From Duganella sp. 1411 (GTDB taxonomy: Bacteria; Pseudomonadota; Gammaproteobacteria; Burkholderiales; Burkholderiaceae_D), in contig NZ_JAFICD010000010.1 in NCBI RefSeq assembly GCF_017833525.1, positions 62,001 to 126,000 of the forward strand: DNA of 64,000 bases, written 5' to 3'. Positions 17,417 to 25,678 of this stretch are shown in pieces. The position numbers and the translations under genes were made by a program. Below the pieces are notes generated by a model. That model made no database searches. It was not told where the DNA came from and worked only from the letters and a program-made list of their open reading frames with translations. Each line of letters starts with the position of its first letter. Position 1 is the first letter of the stretch.

Positions 17417-17443
17417 GGCTTACTCCTTCATTAACGCAGCGTA

Positions 17444-19000
17444 TTACCGCAGGTTCACCAAGGTCTGCATGATGCCGTCCTGGGTCTTGATGGTCTGCGC
17501 GTTGGCCTGGTAGACGCGCTGCGCGGTGATCATGTTGACCAGCTCGGCCGTCAGGTCGACGTTCGAGATTTCCACCGAGCTGGCGCGCAGCGAACCCATC
17601 GAGCCGGCGTTGGGCACGCCCACTTGCGGCGGACCCGACTTCGAGCTTTCCTCCCACGCATTGTTGCCCAGCGGGGTCAGGCCGTCGACGCTGGCGAAGT
17701 TGGCCATGGCGATCTGGCCCATGGCGCGCGACTTGCCGTTGCTGTACTGGCCCAGGATGACGCCGTTCTCGTCGATCGCGTAGCGCTGCCACGAACCGGC
17801 CGAGTAGCCGTCCTGGGTCGAACCGAGGTCGTTGGTCACGCTGCCGTACTGGGTGGTCTTGTCGAACGTGGTGCTCACCACCATCGGCTGCTGCGCGCCG
17901 GTGTCCGGGAAGATCGGCAGCGTGATCGAGAACGGCAGGGTTTGCGGCGTCGGCAGCGCGGCCATGGCGCCGGGGCTGAGCGCGCCGTTGCGGTCGAACA
18001 CCAGGGTGCCTGCCTTGACGGCCGGCACGGCGACGGCGGCGGCCAGCTTGTGGGCGATATCGTCCGGCGTCATGTTGACAATCGCACTGCTGCCGGTCGG
18101 GTCGAGCGCGGCGAGCGCGTCGTCCAAGGCCTGCAATTGTTCCGGCGTGGCATTGGCCGGCGGCGTGACGGCCGCGGCGGCCATCACGTTGTGCGCGGCC
18201 TGCGCGTAGGCGAAGGCCGCGGAGGCGATGTCGCCCGGTACGGGCGGCGTGGCCCGGACCGCGTCGTTGTAGGTCTGGCGGGCCAAAACCACATCGGAGT
18301 CGTTGTTGATCGATGCGACCACCCCGGCCGACACCACCTCCTTGTTATCGGCGGAAGCGTACACGTCCCAGGTGTTGGCGTCGGTCTTGACGTAGTACGT
18401 GGTCATGATGTGCGAGGTGCCCAGGCTGTCGTAGACGTTGAGCACGGTCTGCTTGTTGTACGTGTTCGGGTCGTTCGCGTTGAACGGGTTCACTTTCGGC
18501 ACTGCTTCGCCCGAACTCAGGTTCATCTGGAAGTTGGCCTTGGTGGTCTGCACCGGCGTCAGGTCGGACTTGTCCAGGGTCAGCGGCACCGGCGCGCCCA
18601 GCTGGATCACGCCGGCCGTGTTCGACAGGTAGCCGGTCAGCTGCGCGCCCTGGGCGTTGACCAAGGTGTGGGTGTTATCCTCGTGGAACTGGCCGTTGCG
18701 CGAATACTGCACCGCGCCGTTGACCACCTGGCGGAAGAAGCCGCCGCCGTTGATCGACACGTCCAGCGGGTTGTTGCTGGTCTCGATGTTGCCCTGCGTG
18801 AATTGCTGGGCCAGCTTGGCAGTCGTCACACCGATGCCCGGGTTGTTGCCGGAGACGCCGTTGAGCGAGTTCGCGTACAGGTCCGCGAACTGCGCCTGCG
18901 ACCCCTTGAAGCCCACCGTGCTGGCGTTGGCGATGTTGTTGCCGATGACGTCCAGCGATTTGGATGCGGCGTTCAGGCCGCTCAGTCCTTGTTGGAACAT
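17444..19000 (-). CDS. flgE: Flagellar hook protein, FlgE, with an enlarged surface domain
   Basis: FlgE polymerises into the hook. The N-terminus MFQQGLSGLNAASKSLDVIG and the C-terminus VYQANAQTIKTQDGIMQTLV are canonical. At 518 residues it is about 115 longer than E. coli FlgE. The excess is largely one Ala-rich block, residues about 222-330, containing YAQAAHNVMAAAAVTPP and LDDALAALDPTG. This lies in the outward-facing variable region between strands of the hook domain. The gene follows flgD by 23 bases. Confidence 0.96.
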   Translation of the reverse strand: MFQQGLSGLNAASKSLDVIGNNIANASTVGFKGSQAQFADLYANSLNGVSGNNPGIGVTTAKLAQQFTQGNIETSNNPLDVSINGGGFFRQVVNGAVQYSRNGQFHEDNTHTLVNAQGAQLTGYLSNTAGVIQLGAPVPLTLDKSDLTPVQTTKANFQMNLSSGEAVPKVNPFNANDPNTYNKQTVLNVYDSLGTSHIMTTYYVKTDANTWDVYASADNKEVVSAGVVASINNDSDVVLARQTYNDAVRATPPVPGDIASAAFAYAQAAHNVMAAAAVTPPANATPEQLQALDDALAALDPTGSSAIVNMTPDDIAHKLAAAVAVPAVKAGTLVFDRNGALSPGAMAALPTPQTLPFSITLPIFPDTGAQQPMVVSTTFDKTTQYGSVTNDLGSTQDGYSAGSWQRYAIDENGVILGQYSNGKSRAMGQIAMANFASVDGLTPLGNNAWEESSKSGPPQVGVPNAGSMGSLRASSVEISNVDLTAELVNMITAQRVYQANAQTIKTQDGIMQTLVNLR

Positions 19001-19023
19001 GGTATTCCCCTATGGTGTGAAGA

Positions 19024-19734
19024 CTACAAAACTTCCTTGATTTCAGCCATCGTGAAATGGCCGAGCGAGGTATTCAATTTGACGCCGGCGGCGCCGGTCG
19101 ACACGCTGGCCACGGCCGCCAGCTGCAGCTGGGTGGCATCGGTCAGCGTCTTGCCGGTGGAGACGGCCTTGACGCTGAAGGTGTAGCTGCCGGCCTCCGC
19201 CGCCGTCTTGTCGTCGGTGGTGCCGTCCCAGGTGATCGGGTAGGTGCCGACGTCGACGTTTTTCATCGACATGGTGCGCACCACCTTGCCGGTCTTGTCC
19301 ATGATGCTGATGTCGACCGTCTCGGCCGGCGAGGCCAGGTCGACGCCGAACACGCTGCTGCTGGTCTTGACGCCGGCCGCGTCGGTGCTGGTGCTCAGCT
19401 CGACGCCCTTGCCGGCCACCAGCACGCCCTTGCCGATCAGGCTGACCGCGTTCATCGACTGCGCGCTGGCCTGGTCGGTGCGCAGCGATTCCAGGGTGGC
19501 GTTGACCTTGTTGATGCCGGTCACCGTCGACAGCTGCGCCAGCTGGCTGGTCATGGCCGCGTTGTCCATCGGATTGAGCGGATCCTGGTTCTTCAGCTGC
19601 GTGATCAGCAGCTTCATGAACTTGTCCTGGTCGGCGCCGATGTCGCTGCTCGACGTCGTGCTGGTATTGCTGGTCGTGGCGACCGTGTTGAAGGTCGACG
19701 CCTTGGGCGTGTCGATGATGCCGCTGGTGGCCAT
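19024..19734 (-). CDS. flgD: Flagellar hook cap (assembly scaffold), FlgD
   Basis: FlgD caps the growing hook and is absent from the finished organelle. The conserved N-terminal segment DQDKFMKLLITQLKNQDPLN with PMDNAAMTSQLAQLSTV is present. The C-terminal half has the FlgD Ig-like and tudor-like beta domains (YPITWDGTTDDKTAAEAGSY). It is 236 residues, the usual size. It lies between flgC and flgE with 23-base gaps on either side. Confidence 0.97.
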   Translation of the reverse strand: MATSGIIDTPKASTFNTVATTSNTSTTSSSDIGADQDKFMKLLITQLKNQDPLNPMDNAAMTSQLAQLSTVTGINKVNATLESLRTDQASAQSMNAVSLIGKGVLVAGKGVELSTSTDAAGVKTSSSVFGVDLASPAETVDISIMDKTGKVVRTMSMKNVDVGTYPITWDGTTDDKTAAEAGSYTFSVKAVSTGKTLTDATQLQLAAVASVSTGAAGVKLNTSLGHFTMAEIKEVL

Positions 19735-19757
19735 GCTGGACTCTCTTCCTGTTCTGG

Positions 19758-20165
19758 TTAGCTCTGACCGATGGTCAGCGTCTTCGACAGCAGCGACTTG
19801 GCCGCGTTCATCGTCTCGACGTTGGTCTGGTACGAGCGCGACGCCGACAGCATGTTGACCATCTCGTCGACCACGTTCACGTTCGGCATCGTCACATAGC
19901 CCTTGTCGTCGGCCATCGGATGCTTGGGGTCGTACATCTGCTTCATCGGCGACTGGTCCTCGACCACCTGGCGCACGCGCACCCCGGTCGAATCGCCGCT
20001 GGCCGTCGGCGTGGCCTCGAACACCACCTGGCGGGCGCGGTAGGCCGCGCCGCTGGCGCTGGTGGCGCTGTCGGCGTTGGCCAGGTTGGAGGCAACCACG
20101 TTCAACCGCTGCGCCTGGGCGCTCATGGCCGAACCGGAAACATTAAAGATTTTAAATAGCGACAT
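19758..20165 (-). CDS. flgC: Flagellar proximal rod protein, FlgC
   Basis: FlgC is a rod subunit. Its start MSLFKIFNVSGSAMSAQAQR, motif NVVASNLANADSATSASGA and end NVNVVDEMVNMLSASRSYQTN are diagnostic. It is 135 residues, the normal size. Only 2 bases separate it from flgB, so the two are probably translated together. Confidence 0.97.
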   Translation of the reverse strand: MSLFKIFNVSGSAMSAQAQRLNVVASNLANADSATSASGAAYRARQVVFEATPTASGDSTGVRVRQVVEDQSPMKQMYDPKHPMADDKGYVTMPNVNVVDEMVNMLSASRSYQTNVETMNAAKSLLSKTLTIGQS

Positions 20166-20167
20166 GG

Positions 20168-20593
20168 TTAATTCCCTGACTGGATCGCCGCCATCATGCT
20201 TTTGATCTGGGCGTTGATCATGGTGACCCCGGCCTCGTAGCGCAGCGCGTTGTCGGCGAACTGGTTGCGCTCGACGTCCATGTCGACCGTGTTGCCGTCG
20301 ACGGCGCCCTGCACCACGCCGCGGTACAGCAGCGGCGTGCCGTCCTCCATCGTGGTGCCGTTTTGCTGAGGGTTGGGGAAATGCTTGCCGGCCGTGGTCT
20401 TGAGCGTGGCGGCCGCGCTCGGGCTGGCCTTGTCCATGGCCGCCTTCAGGGCGCTGCCGAAATCGACGTCGCGGGCCTTGTAGTTGGGCGTGTCGGCGTT
20501 GGCGATGTTCGATGCCAGGACCGTCTGCCGCTGCGAGCGCAGGCTCAGAGCGGCTTCGTTGAAGCGCATGTAATCGTCGAGTTTACCAAGCAT
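20168..20593 (-). CDS. flgB: Flagellar proximal rod protein, FlgB
   Basis: FlgB is the first gene of the flgBCDEFGHIJKL run and encodes a proximal rod subunit. Motifs are SLRSQRQTVLASNIANADTP and NYKARDVDFGSALKAA. A strong ribosome site GGAGG lies 5 bases before the ATG. The divergent flgA starts 173 bases away, so the promoter of the long operon must lie in 20594-20766. Confidence 0.97.
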   Translation of the reverse strand: MLGKLDDYMRFNEAALSLRSQRQTVLASNIANADTPNYKARDVDFGSALKAAMDKASPSAAATLKTTAGKHFPNPQQNGTTMEDGTPLLYRGVVQGAVDGNTVDMDVERNQFADNALRYEAGVTMINAQIKSMMAAIQSGN

Positions 20594-20766
20594 GACAACC
20601 TCCGGATACCGCCCAAACAGTGGACGAACTTGTTATGACAGGATTCATCATACGGAGTTGCCTGAGTGAACCATCGACGGAGAAGCACCCGCTTTTCCGC
20701 GCTATTCAAGGTTTCAAGCGCGGCCCGGCGGACTATCATGGCAACATTGAAGGGGAAACCTACGCC
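20594..20766. other. Divergent flgB/flgA control region
   Basis: This 173-bp gap separates the two flagellar transcription units. I find no clear sigma-28 or sigma-54 promoter. On the minus strand GAATAGCG differs by one base from the AAATAGCG half-site reported for FlhDC in enterics, but no second half is evident. No firm promoter assignment is possible. Confidence 0.35.
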
Positions 20767-21522
20767 ATGACACCACGCCTTACACCATCCGCCCTGCGGC
20801 TCGCCGCCACCGCCCTGTTGTCCTTGGCGGCAAGCGCCGCCCACGCCCAGCAGAATCAGCCGGCCCAGCAGGCCCAGCAGGCCCAGCGCCCGGCCGCCTA
20901 CCACGACCGCGCCGCCCTCAAGCGCACCGTCGAGGAATTCCTGCAGGTGCAGACCGGCGGCCTGCCGGGCCAGGTGACGGTCGCCGTGGGCGCCATCGAC
21001 CCGCGCATGAGCCTGGCACCCTGCCCCGCTCCGCAAGCCTTCTTCATGCCCGGCGCCCGCGCCTGGGGCAAGACCACGGTCGGCGTGCGTTGTGCGACAC
21101 CGGCCGCGTGGACGGTATATATTCAAGCCAGCGTGACCGTCATCGGCGAGTACGTCGCCAGCGCCGCGCCGTTGGCGCAGGGCCAGACCATCGAGGCCGG
21201 CCAGCTGGTGATGCTCAAGGGCGATTTGACAATGTTGCCGGCCGGTATAGCGACCGACATCAACCAGGTGGTCGGGCGCAGCAGCAACAGTTCGCTGCCG
21301 CCCGGCACGCCGATGCGCGTCGACACCTTGCGCATCAAGCCGGTGGTGCAATCGGGCCAGCTGGTGCGGCTGGTGTCGAGCGGCGCCGGCTTCAGCGTGT
21401 CGGCCGAGGCGCGCGCGATGGGCACGGCCGGCGACGGCCAGGTGGTGCAGGTGAAAACTTCCGGTGGGCAACAAATCACCGGGATCGCCAAGGCGGGCGG
21501 GCTGGTGGAGGTGGCGTTTTGA
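20767..21522 (+). CDS. flgA: Flagellar P-ring assembly chaperone, FlgA
   Basis: FlgA is the periplasmic chaperone for FlgI. The start at 20767 is chosen because it gives a clean Sec signal peptide (LRLAATALLSLAASAAHA, cut before QQNQ) and AAGGGGA lies about 9 bases upstream; the frame also runs open upstream to 20620. The C-terminal SAF domain is seen in VASAAPLAQGQTIEAGQLVM and the end GQQITGIAKAGGLVEVAF is typical. The mature N-terminus carries a short Gln-rich tract. It is divergent from flgB and precedes flgMN. Confidence 0.95.
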   Translation: MTPRLTPSALRLAATALLSLAASAAHAQQNQPAQQAQQAQRPAAYHDRAALKRTVEEFLQVQTGGLPGQVTVAVGAIDPRMSLAPCPAPQAFFMPGARAWGKTTVGVRCATPAAWTVYIQASVTVIGEYVASAAPLAQGQTIEAGQLVMLKGDLTMLPAGIATDINQVVGRSSNSSLPPGTPMRVDTLRIKPVVQSGQLVRLVSSGAGFSVSAEARAMGTAGDGQVVQVKTSGGQQITGIAKAGGLVEVAF

Positions 21523-21567
21523 AGGTGGCGTTTTGCACAAACGCGGGGTTCTGATGACAAGCGAGGC

Positions 21568-21594
21568 TAAAGTTTTACCAGCGGGCGTCGTTAA
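21568..21594 (+). promoter_or_regulatory. Sigma-28 (FliA) promoter for flgMN
   Basis: TAAAGTTT (21568-21575), an 11-base spacer and GTCGTTAA (21587-21594) match the sigma-28 consensus TAAAGTTT-N11-GCCGATAA at 8/8 and 6/8 positions. It lies 49 bases before the flgM GTG. FliA is encoded in the same window, and FlgM is its antagonist, so this is a feedback promoter. Confidence 0.85.
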
Positions 21595-21642
21595 TGACTC
21601 AGATCCCGGGGTTTTAGGCCCCACCCAGAGAAGGATGATGCT

Positions 21643-21957
21643 GTGAAAATCAACGATACATTAAAGAACACGACCGGCCTGCCGGCGTCGAACGCGGCCC
21701 CCGCCGCGACCGCGCGCGGGACCGACAAGGCGGCGCCGGCACCGACCGCCACCAGTTCGGAAAGTGTGCGTCTGTCGCCCCAGGGCCAGGCGATGGCGGC
21801 CAGCGCGGCCGGCGGCGCCAGCGGCGTGTTCGACACCAAAAAGGTCGAGCGCATCAAGCTGGCGATCGCCGACGGCCAGTTCCAGGTCAACTCGGAAAAA
21901 GTGGCGGACGGCCTGCTCGACACGGTCAAAGATCTGCTGCACTCACGAAAACGATAG
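21643..21957 (+). CDS. flgM: Anti-sigma-28 factor, FlgM
   Basis: FlgM binds FliA and holds late flagellar genes off until the hook is finished, when FlgM is exported. The N-terminal half is disordered and Ala/Thr/Pro-rich; the C-terminal half has the helices FDTKKVERIKLAIADGQFQV and VADGLLDTVKDLL that grip sigma-28. It is 104 residues. The start is GTG, with AGAAGGA 8 bases upstream. A FliA promoter precedes it and flgN follows 8 bases after the stop. Confidence 0.95.
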   Translation: MKINDTLKNTTGLPASNAAPAATARGTDKAAPAPTATSSESVRLSPQGQAMAASAAGGASGVFDTKKVERIKLAIADGQFQVNSEKVADGLLDTVKDLLHSRKR

Positions 21958-21965
21958 GATTTATC

Positions 21966-22436
21966 ATGTCAACCGTCACCCCGCTCGACAACCTGCGCGA
22001 AGAAGAGCAGATCATGGCCGCGCTGCTGGAACTGCTCAAGCAGGAACAGCAGCTGCTGGTGACGGCGGACATCGACGGCCTGCCGGCCGTCACGTCGAAG
22101 AAGACGGCGCTCATCGCACAGATGACCTTGCTGTCGGCGCAGCGCCACCGCGCGCTGGGCAAGGCCGGTTTCCCGGCCGAGGAAGCGGGCATGGAGGCGT
22201 GGATCGCCGCCGGCGCCGACCAGCACATCGCGCAATCGTGGAAGCTGCTGCTCGAGCACACGCGCGAAGCCAAGGAGCTCAACCGCGTCAACGGCATGCT
22301 GATCAACAAGCAGATGGGCCACACGCAGGGCGCGCTGCAGGCGTTGCAGCCGCTGTCGTCGGGCGCCAACAATTTCTACAGCGCCAGCGGGATGTCGAGC
22401 ACGATCCCGCGCAGCCGCGGCTTCCTGGCCGGCTGA
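21966..22436 (+). CDS. flgN: Flagellar export chaperone for FlgK and FlgL, FlgN
   Basis: FlgN is a cytoplasmic helical chaperone that escorts the junction proteins to the export gate. The protein (156 residues) starts MSTVTPLDNLREEEQIMAAL and is helical throughout (LLELLKQEQQLLVTADIDGL), ending in a Ser/Gly-rich tail, as in the family. Identification rests on size, helical pattern and its place directly after flgM; sequence conservation in this family is low. It is convergent with motD. Confidence 0.9.
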   Translation: MSTVTPLDNLREEEQIMAALLELLKQEQQLLVTADIDGLPAVTSKKTALIAQMTLLSAQRHRALGKAGFPAEEAGMEAWIAAGADQHIAQSWKLLLEHTREAKELNRVNGMLINKQMGHTQGALQALQPLSSGANNFYSASGMSSTIPRSRGFLAG

Positions 22437-22476
22437 GAACGCCCTTAAATCCCGATTTTTCGTACAACACGTAATC

Positions 22477-22496
22477 ATGCGCCATCGACGGCGCAT
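22477..22496. terminator. GC-rich hairpin between flgN and motD
   Basis: ATGCGCC and GGCGCAT form a perfect 7-bp stem with a 6-base loop, 40 bases after the flgN stop. It sits directly beside REP-like copy A. There is no T-run; a contribution to bidirectional termination is inferred. Confidence 0.35.
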
Positions 22497-22500
22497 GCAT

Positions 22501-22532
22501 GGCGGATTACGCTACGCTAATCCGCCCTACGT
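22501..22532. repeat. REP-like palindrome, copy A
   Basis: GGCGGATTA-N8-TAATCCGCC followed by CTACGT. This is a single copy between the convergent flgN and motD. The core and the ATGCAT flank are an exact reverse complement of copy C at 44625-44650. Confidence 0.85.
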
Positions 22533-22550
22533 GTTTTAGATAGGATCTTG

Positions 22551-23336
22551 TTACCGCGCCGGAATCGGCGCCGTGGTCGGCAATTCCGTGACCGTGTCGG
22601 GGATGCCCGACAGGATGGTGACGGCCACGCGGCGGTTGCGCGCGCGCCCGATCGGGGTGTCGTTCGGCGCCACCGGCACGTTGGAGCTGAAACCGACGGC
22701 CGTCAGCCGCTGCGGCGCCACGCCGGCGTCGATGAACAGGCGCACCACGCTGCTGGCGCGCACCGCCGACAATTCCCAGTTCGATGGATACAGCGCGGTG
22801 CTGATCGGCAGATTGTCGGTGTGGCCCTCGACCTGCACATTGTGGCTGTCGTCCTTGAGCAGCGCGGCGACCGCGCGCAACGCCTCGACCGATTCGGCCG
22901 TCAGGCGCGCCTCGGCCGGATCGAACAGCACGCTGGCGTTGATCTCGACGCTGACGCCGCGGCTGTTCTGCGTCACCCGCACCTTGCCCTCCTTGACCAG
23001 CGGCGCCAACGTCGACAGCAGATCCTGCGCCAGCTTGGTCATCTGCTCCTTTTCCTTGCGCAGCAACTCGGTGCGGCGCTTCAGGCCGGGATTGGGAATC
23101 GGCAGGTTCTGCACCTGGGTGTTAATCGGTTCGGCCGCCCCGGCGCCGCCGAAGGCGTCGCCCAAGGCGTCGGAAAACACCTTGTACTTGCCGATATTGA
23201 CCGACGAGATGGCGTACATCACGACGAAGAACGCGAACAGCAAGGTGATGAAGTCGGAATAGGAAATCAACCATCGCTCGTGGTTCTCCACCTCGTCGTC
23301 GAACTTCCTGCGCGCGCGCCGGTACTGGTACTGCAT
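22551..23336 (-). CDS. motD: Flagellar stator protein MotD (MotB family)
   Basis: MotD pairs with MotC as a second, ion-driven stator. The N-terminus has one membrane helix (YSDFITLLFAFFVVMYAIS) with the conserved Asp of the SYSDF motif used for ion conduction. The C-terminal OmpA-like domain anchors it to peptidoglycan (VQVEGHTDNLPI and ARNRRVAVTIL). It is 261 residues. It starts 1 base after the motC stop, so the pair is surely co-translated. The gene name rests on the FliA-linked context. Confidence 0.93.
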   Translation of the reverse strand: MQYQYRRARRKFDDEVENHERWLISYSDFITLLFAFFVVMYAISSVNIGKYKVFSDALGDAFGGAGAAEPINTQVQNLPIPNPGLKRRTELLRKEKEQMTKLAQDLLSTLAPLVKEGKVRVTQNSRGVSVEINASVLFDPAEARLTAESVEALRAVAALLKDDSHNVQVEGHTDNLPISTALYPSNWELSAVRASSVVRLFIDAGVAPQRLTAVGFSSNVPVAPNDTPIGRARNRRVAVTILSGIPDTVTELPTTAPIPAR

Positions 23337-23337
23337 G

Positions 23338-24084
23338 TCAGTGCTCCCGCAGCAGCGTGGCGATGCGCTCGTCGATGACGCGCGTGTGGTCGCCGGTGGC
23401 GATGTCGTAGAACACGGCGGCGGCGATCTCCTGCTGGTGCACGGCCTGCGTGACGATGGCCTTGAGTTTGTTGGCGACCGGGTAGAAGAACAGGTTGGCC
23501 AGCCCGACGCCGTAAATGGTCGACACGAAGGCGACGGCGATGCCGGCCCCCAGCTTGCTCGGATCGGTGAGGTTCTCCATCACGTGGATCAGGCCCAGCA
23601 CCGCGCCCAGGATGCCGATCGTCGGCGAGTAGCCGGCCGCCGATTCCCAGATCCGCACCGCCTGGCGCTCCTCGGTTTCGTAGGCGGTGATCTCGGTGTC
23701 GAGCAGCTGGCGCAGCTTGTCGGGATTGATGCCGTCGACGATCAGGCGCAAGCCCTTGGTGTTGAATTTATCCTTGGACGAGAGCATGTAGCGCTCCAGC
23801 GACAGCAGGCCGTCGCGCCGCGCCGCCAGGTTCCAGGCGTTGATGTCGCGCGCCAGCGCCGCGCGCGTGTCCTTGGGCGGCGCGAACACCAGCCGCAGCA
23901 TCCGCACGCCGCGCACGAAGGTGCGGAAGCGGGTCTGCAACAGCACCGCGCCGAAGGTGCCGATGACAACAATCGCGAAGGCGGCCGGCTGCAGCAGCGA
24001 CGCGATCTTGCCGCCCTCGAGGCTTTGGCCGACGACGATGCCGGCCAGCGCCAGCAGCACCCCGATTACGCTGGCCCAGTCCAC
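23338..24084 (-). CDS. motC: Flagellar stator protein MotC (MotA family)
   Basis: MotC is the ion-channel partner of MotD in the inner membrane. It has four predicted membrane segments, beginning WASVIGVLLALAGIVVGQSL, and the MotA motifs GYSPTIGILGAVLGLIHVM and AVAFVSTIYGVGLANLFFYP near the C-terminus. It is 248 residues, shorter than MotA and typical of MotC. Its start overlaps the fliA 3' end by 19 bases. Confidence 0.94.
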   Translation of the reverse strand: MDWASVIGVLLALAGIVVGQSLEGGKIASLLQPAAFAIVVIGTFGAVLLQTRFRTFVRGVRMLRLVFAPPKDTRAALARDINAWNLAARRDGLLSLERYMLSSKDKFNTKGLRLIVDGINPDKLRQLLDTEITAYETEERQAVRIWESAAGYSPTIGILGAVLGLIHVMENLTDPSKLGAGIAVAFVSTIYGVGLANLFFYPVANKLKAIVTQAVHQQEIAAAVFYDIATGDHTRVIDERIATLLREH

Positions 24085-24797
24085 GACTTCTCCCGGAGTG
24101 AGGCGCGCAGGCGCGCCACGGCCTGCGTATGCAATTGCGATACGCGCGATTCCGACACGCCCATGACGGCGCCGATTTCTTTCAAGTTGAGCTCCTCTTC
24201 ATAGTACAACCCCATCAGGATTTTCTCGCGCGGCGGCAGCGCGTCGATGGCGTCGATCACGGCCTGGCGGAAGTCGCCGTCGAGCAGCGAGCGCAATGGA
24301 TCGCTCTCCTCGTCCGAGCAGTAGCGGTCGAGGAAGCTGTCGTTGCCGTCGTCGTCGTGGAAATCCTCGTAGTACACCAGCTGGTGGCCGCCGCCGTCGG
24401 ACAGCATCTCCTGGTAGTCGGCCAGCGACAGCTTGAGCATCTTGGCCACCTCCGACTCGGTCGGCGGATGGCCCAGGCGCTGCTGCAGCGTGCTCATCGC
24501 CGTTTCGATCTTGCGCATGTTCTGGCGCATCGAGCGCGGCAGCCAGTCGCTGTTGCGCAGTTCGTCGAGCATGGCGCCGCGGATGCGCAGCACGGCATAG
24601 GTCTCGAACTGGGCGCCATGGGTTTCCTCGTAGCGGCTGATGGCGTCGAGCAGGCCGATCATCCCGGCTTGCACCAGATCGTCGACTTCGACGCTGGGCG
24701 GCAGTTTCGCCTTCATGTGATGGGCAAGGCGCTTGACCAACGGCATATGCTCCGTCAGCAAAGAATTCTTGTCCGCTTTCCCTTTGACCGTGTACAT
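24066..24797 (-). CDS. fliA: Flagellar sigma-28 factor, FliA
   Basis: FliA directs RNA polymerase to late flagellar and chemotaxis promoters. Region 2 appears in HMPLVKRLAHHMKAKLPPSV and VDDLVQAGMIGLLDAISRYE, region 3 in LPRSMRQNMRKIE, and region 4 as LKEIGAVMGVSESRVSQLHT with its helix-turn-helix. It is 243 residues, the normal size. An acidic insert (DFHDDDGNDSFLD) lies between regions 3 and 4. Its anti-sigma factor FlgM and a matching promoter are in the same window. Confidence 0.97.
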   Translation of the reverse strand: MYTVKGKADKNSLLTEHMPLVKRLAHHMKAKLPPSVEVDDLVQAGMIGLLDAISRYEETHGAQFETYAVLRIRGAMLDELRNSDWLPRSMRQNMRKIETAMSTLQQRLGHPPTESEVAKMLKLSLADYQEMLSDGGGHQLVYYEDFHDDDGNDSFLDRYCSDEESDPLRSLLDGDFRQAVIDAIDALPPREKILMGLYYEEELNLKEIGAVMGVSESRVSQLHTQAVARLRASLREKSWTGPA

Positions 24798-24871
24798 AGC
24801 CTGATGTTTGTATTCTTATTGATAGTGCATTGATAGTTAGCTATGCGCCAAGATCGCCACCGCTCCCCCGC

Positions 24872-25678
24872 TCACAACGAGCGCGCCACCGACGGCGTGC
24901 CGGCCATCGCGAAGCGTCCCGCCAGCTGGCGGAACGCGACCGAGGCGCCGGCCAGCGGGAAGGCGTCGACCACCGCCCGCCCCAGGCGCGCGGCGCGCTG
25001 CAGATATTCGTCGGCCGGCACCGATCCCATCGAGACCAGGTTCACGGCCAGATAACGGCTAGCCGCCTGTGCCATATTATCGTATACCACTTTTGCCTCG
25101 GATTCGGAAGCCCCGGTGACCAGAATCCCGAACGGGCGCCGTCCCAGCTCCTGGTTCAGGCGCTTGATCATGCTGTAGGCGGCCTTGATCGAGGTGGCGC
25201 TGTTGGACACCTGCACCACGATCTCGGAACTGGCCATGACCGGCACCGGGAAAGCCTCGCCGTCGAATTCGCCGTCGACGATGACGATGCCGGTCTGCTT
25301 GACCAGCACGTCGAAGGCCTTGGCCAGGCGGCGCGTTTCGTCCGGGCCGCTGCGCGCGGCGCCGCGTGTCATCGACGCCACAGCGAAACCCTGCGGTACC
25401 TGGTGGATGACCTGGTTGAGCGCGCACTCCTGGCGCGCCACGTTGAGCAGGCTGGCGCCGCCGTCGACGCCGAGGCGCGTGGCCACGCCGTGCGCGCTGG
25501 CGCAGGCGTCCATGATCAACACGTCGTTGCCGGCGCGCGCCAGCGAGGCGCCCAGGTTGACCAGCATGGCGCCCTTGTCGTCCTGCGGCGTGGCCGACAG
25601 GAAGGTGACGATGCGGGGCTTGGGCCCCGCCAGCATGCGGCGCAGTCCCTCCGCCTGGTCGAAATCGAAATTAGCCAA
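24872..25678 (-). CDS. flhG: FlhG/FleN-like MinD-family protein with degenerate ATPase motifs
   Basis: FlhG controls flagellar number together with FlhF. Position directly after flhF (8-base overlap) and before fliA, the MinD-like fold (LVNLGASLARAGNDVLIMDA) and the 268-residue length support the name. The deviant Walker A motif KGGVGKT is replaced by TPQDDKGA (residues 30-37): both the signature lysine and the final Thr are gone. The Asp-rich switch after MDA is ACASAHG, and Walker B reads IVIVDGEFD. The protein probably does not hydrolyse ATP. It may act as a scaffold or a regulatory partner of FlhF. Confidence 0.85.
   Translation of the reverse strand: MANFDFDQAEGLRRMLAGPKPRIVTFLSATPQDDKGAMLVNLGASLARAGNDVLIMDACASAHGVATRLGVDGGASLLNVARQECALNQVIHQVPQGFAVASMTRGAARSGPDETRRLAKAFDVLVKQTGIVIVDGEFDGEAFPVPVMASSEIVVQVSNSATSIKAAYSMIKRLNQELGRRPFGILVTGASESEAKVVYDNMAQAASRYLAVNLVSMGSVPADEYLQRAARLGRAVVDAFPLAGASVAFRQLAGRFAMAGTPSVARSL

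Noticed and set aside
20594..20766. FlhDC box upstream of flgB
   Set aside because: Only one near-match half-site was found, without a partner at the right distance.
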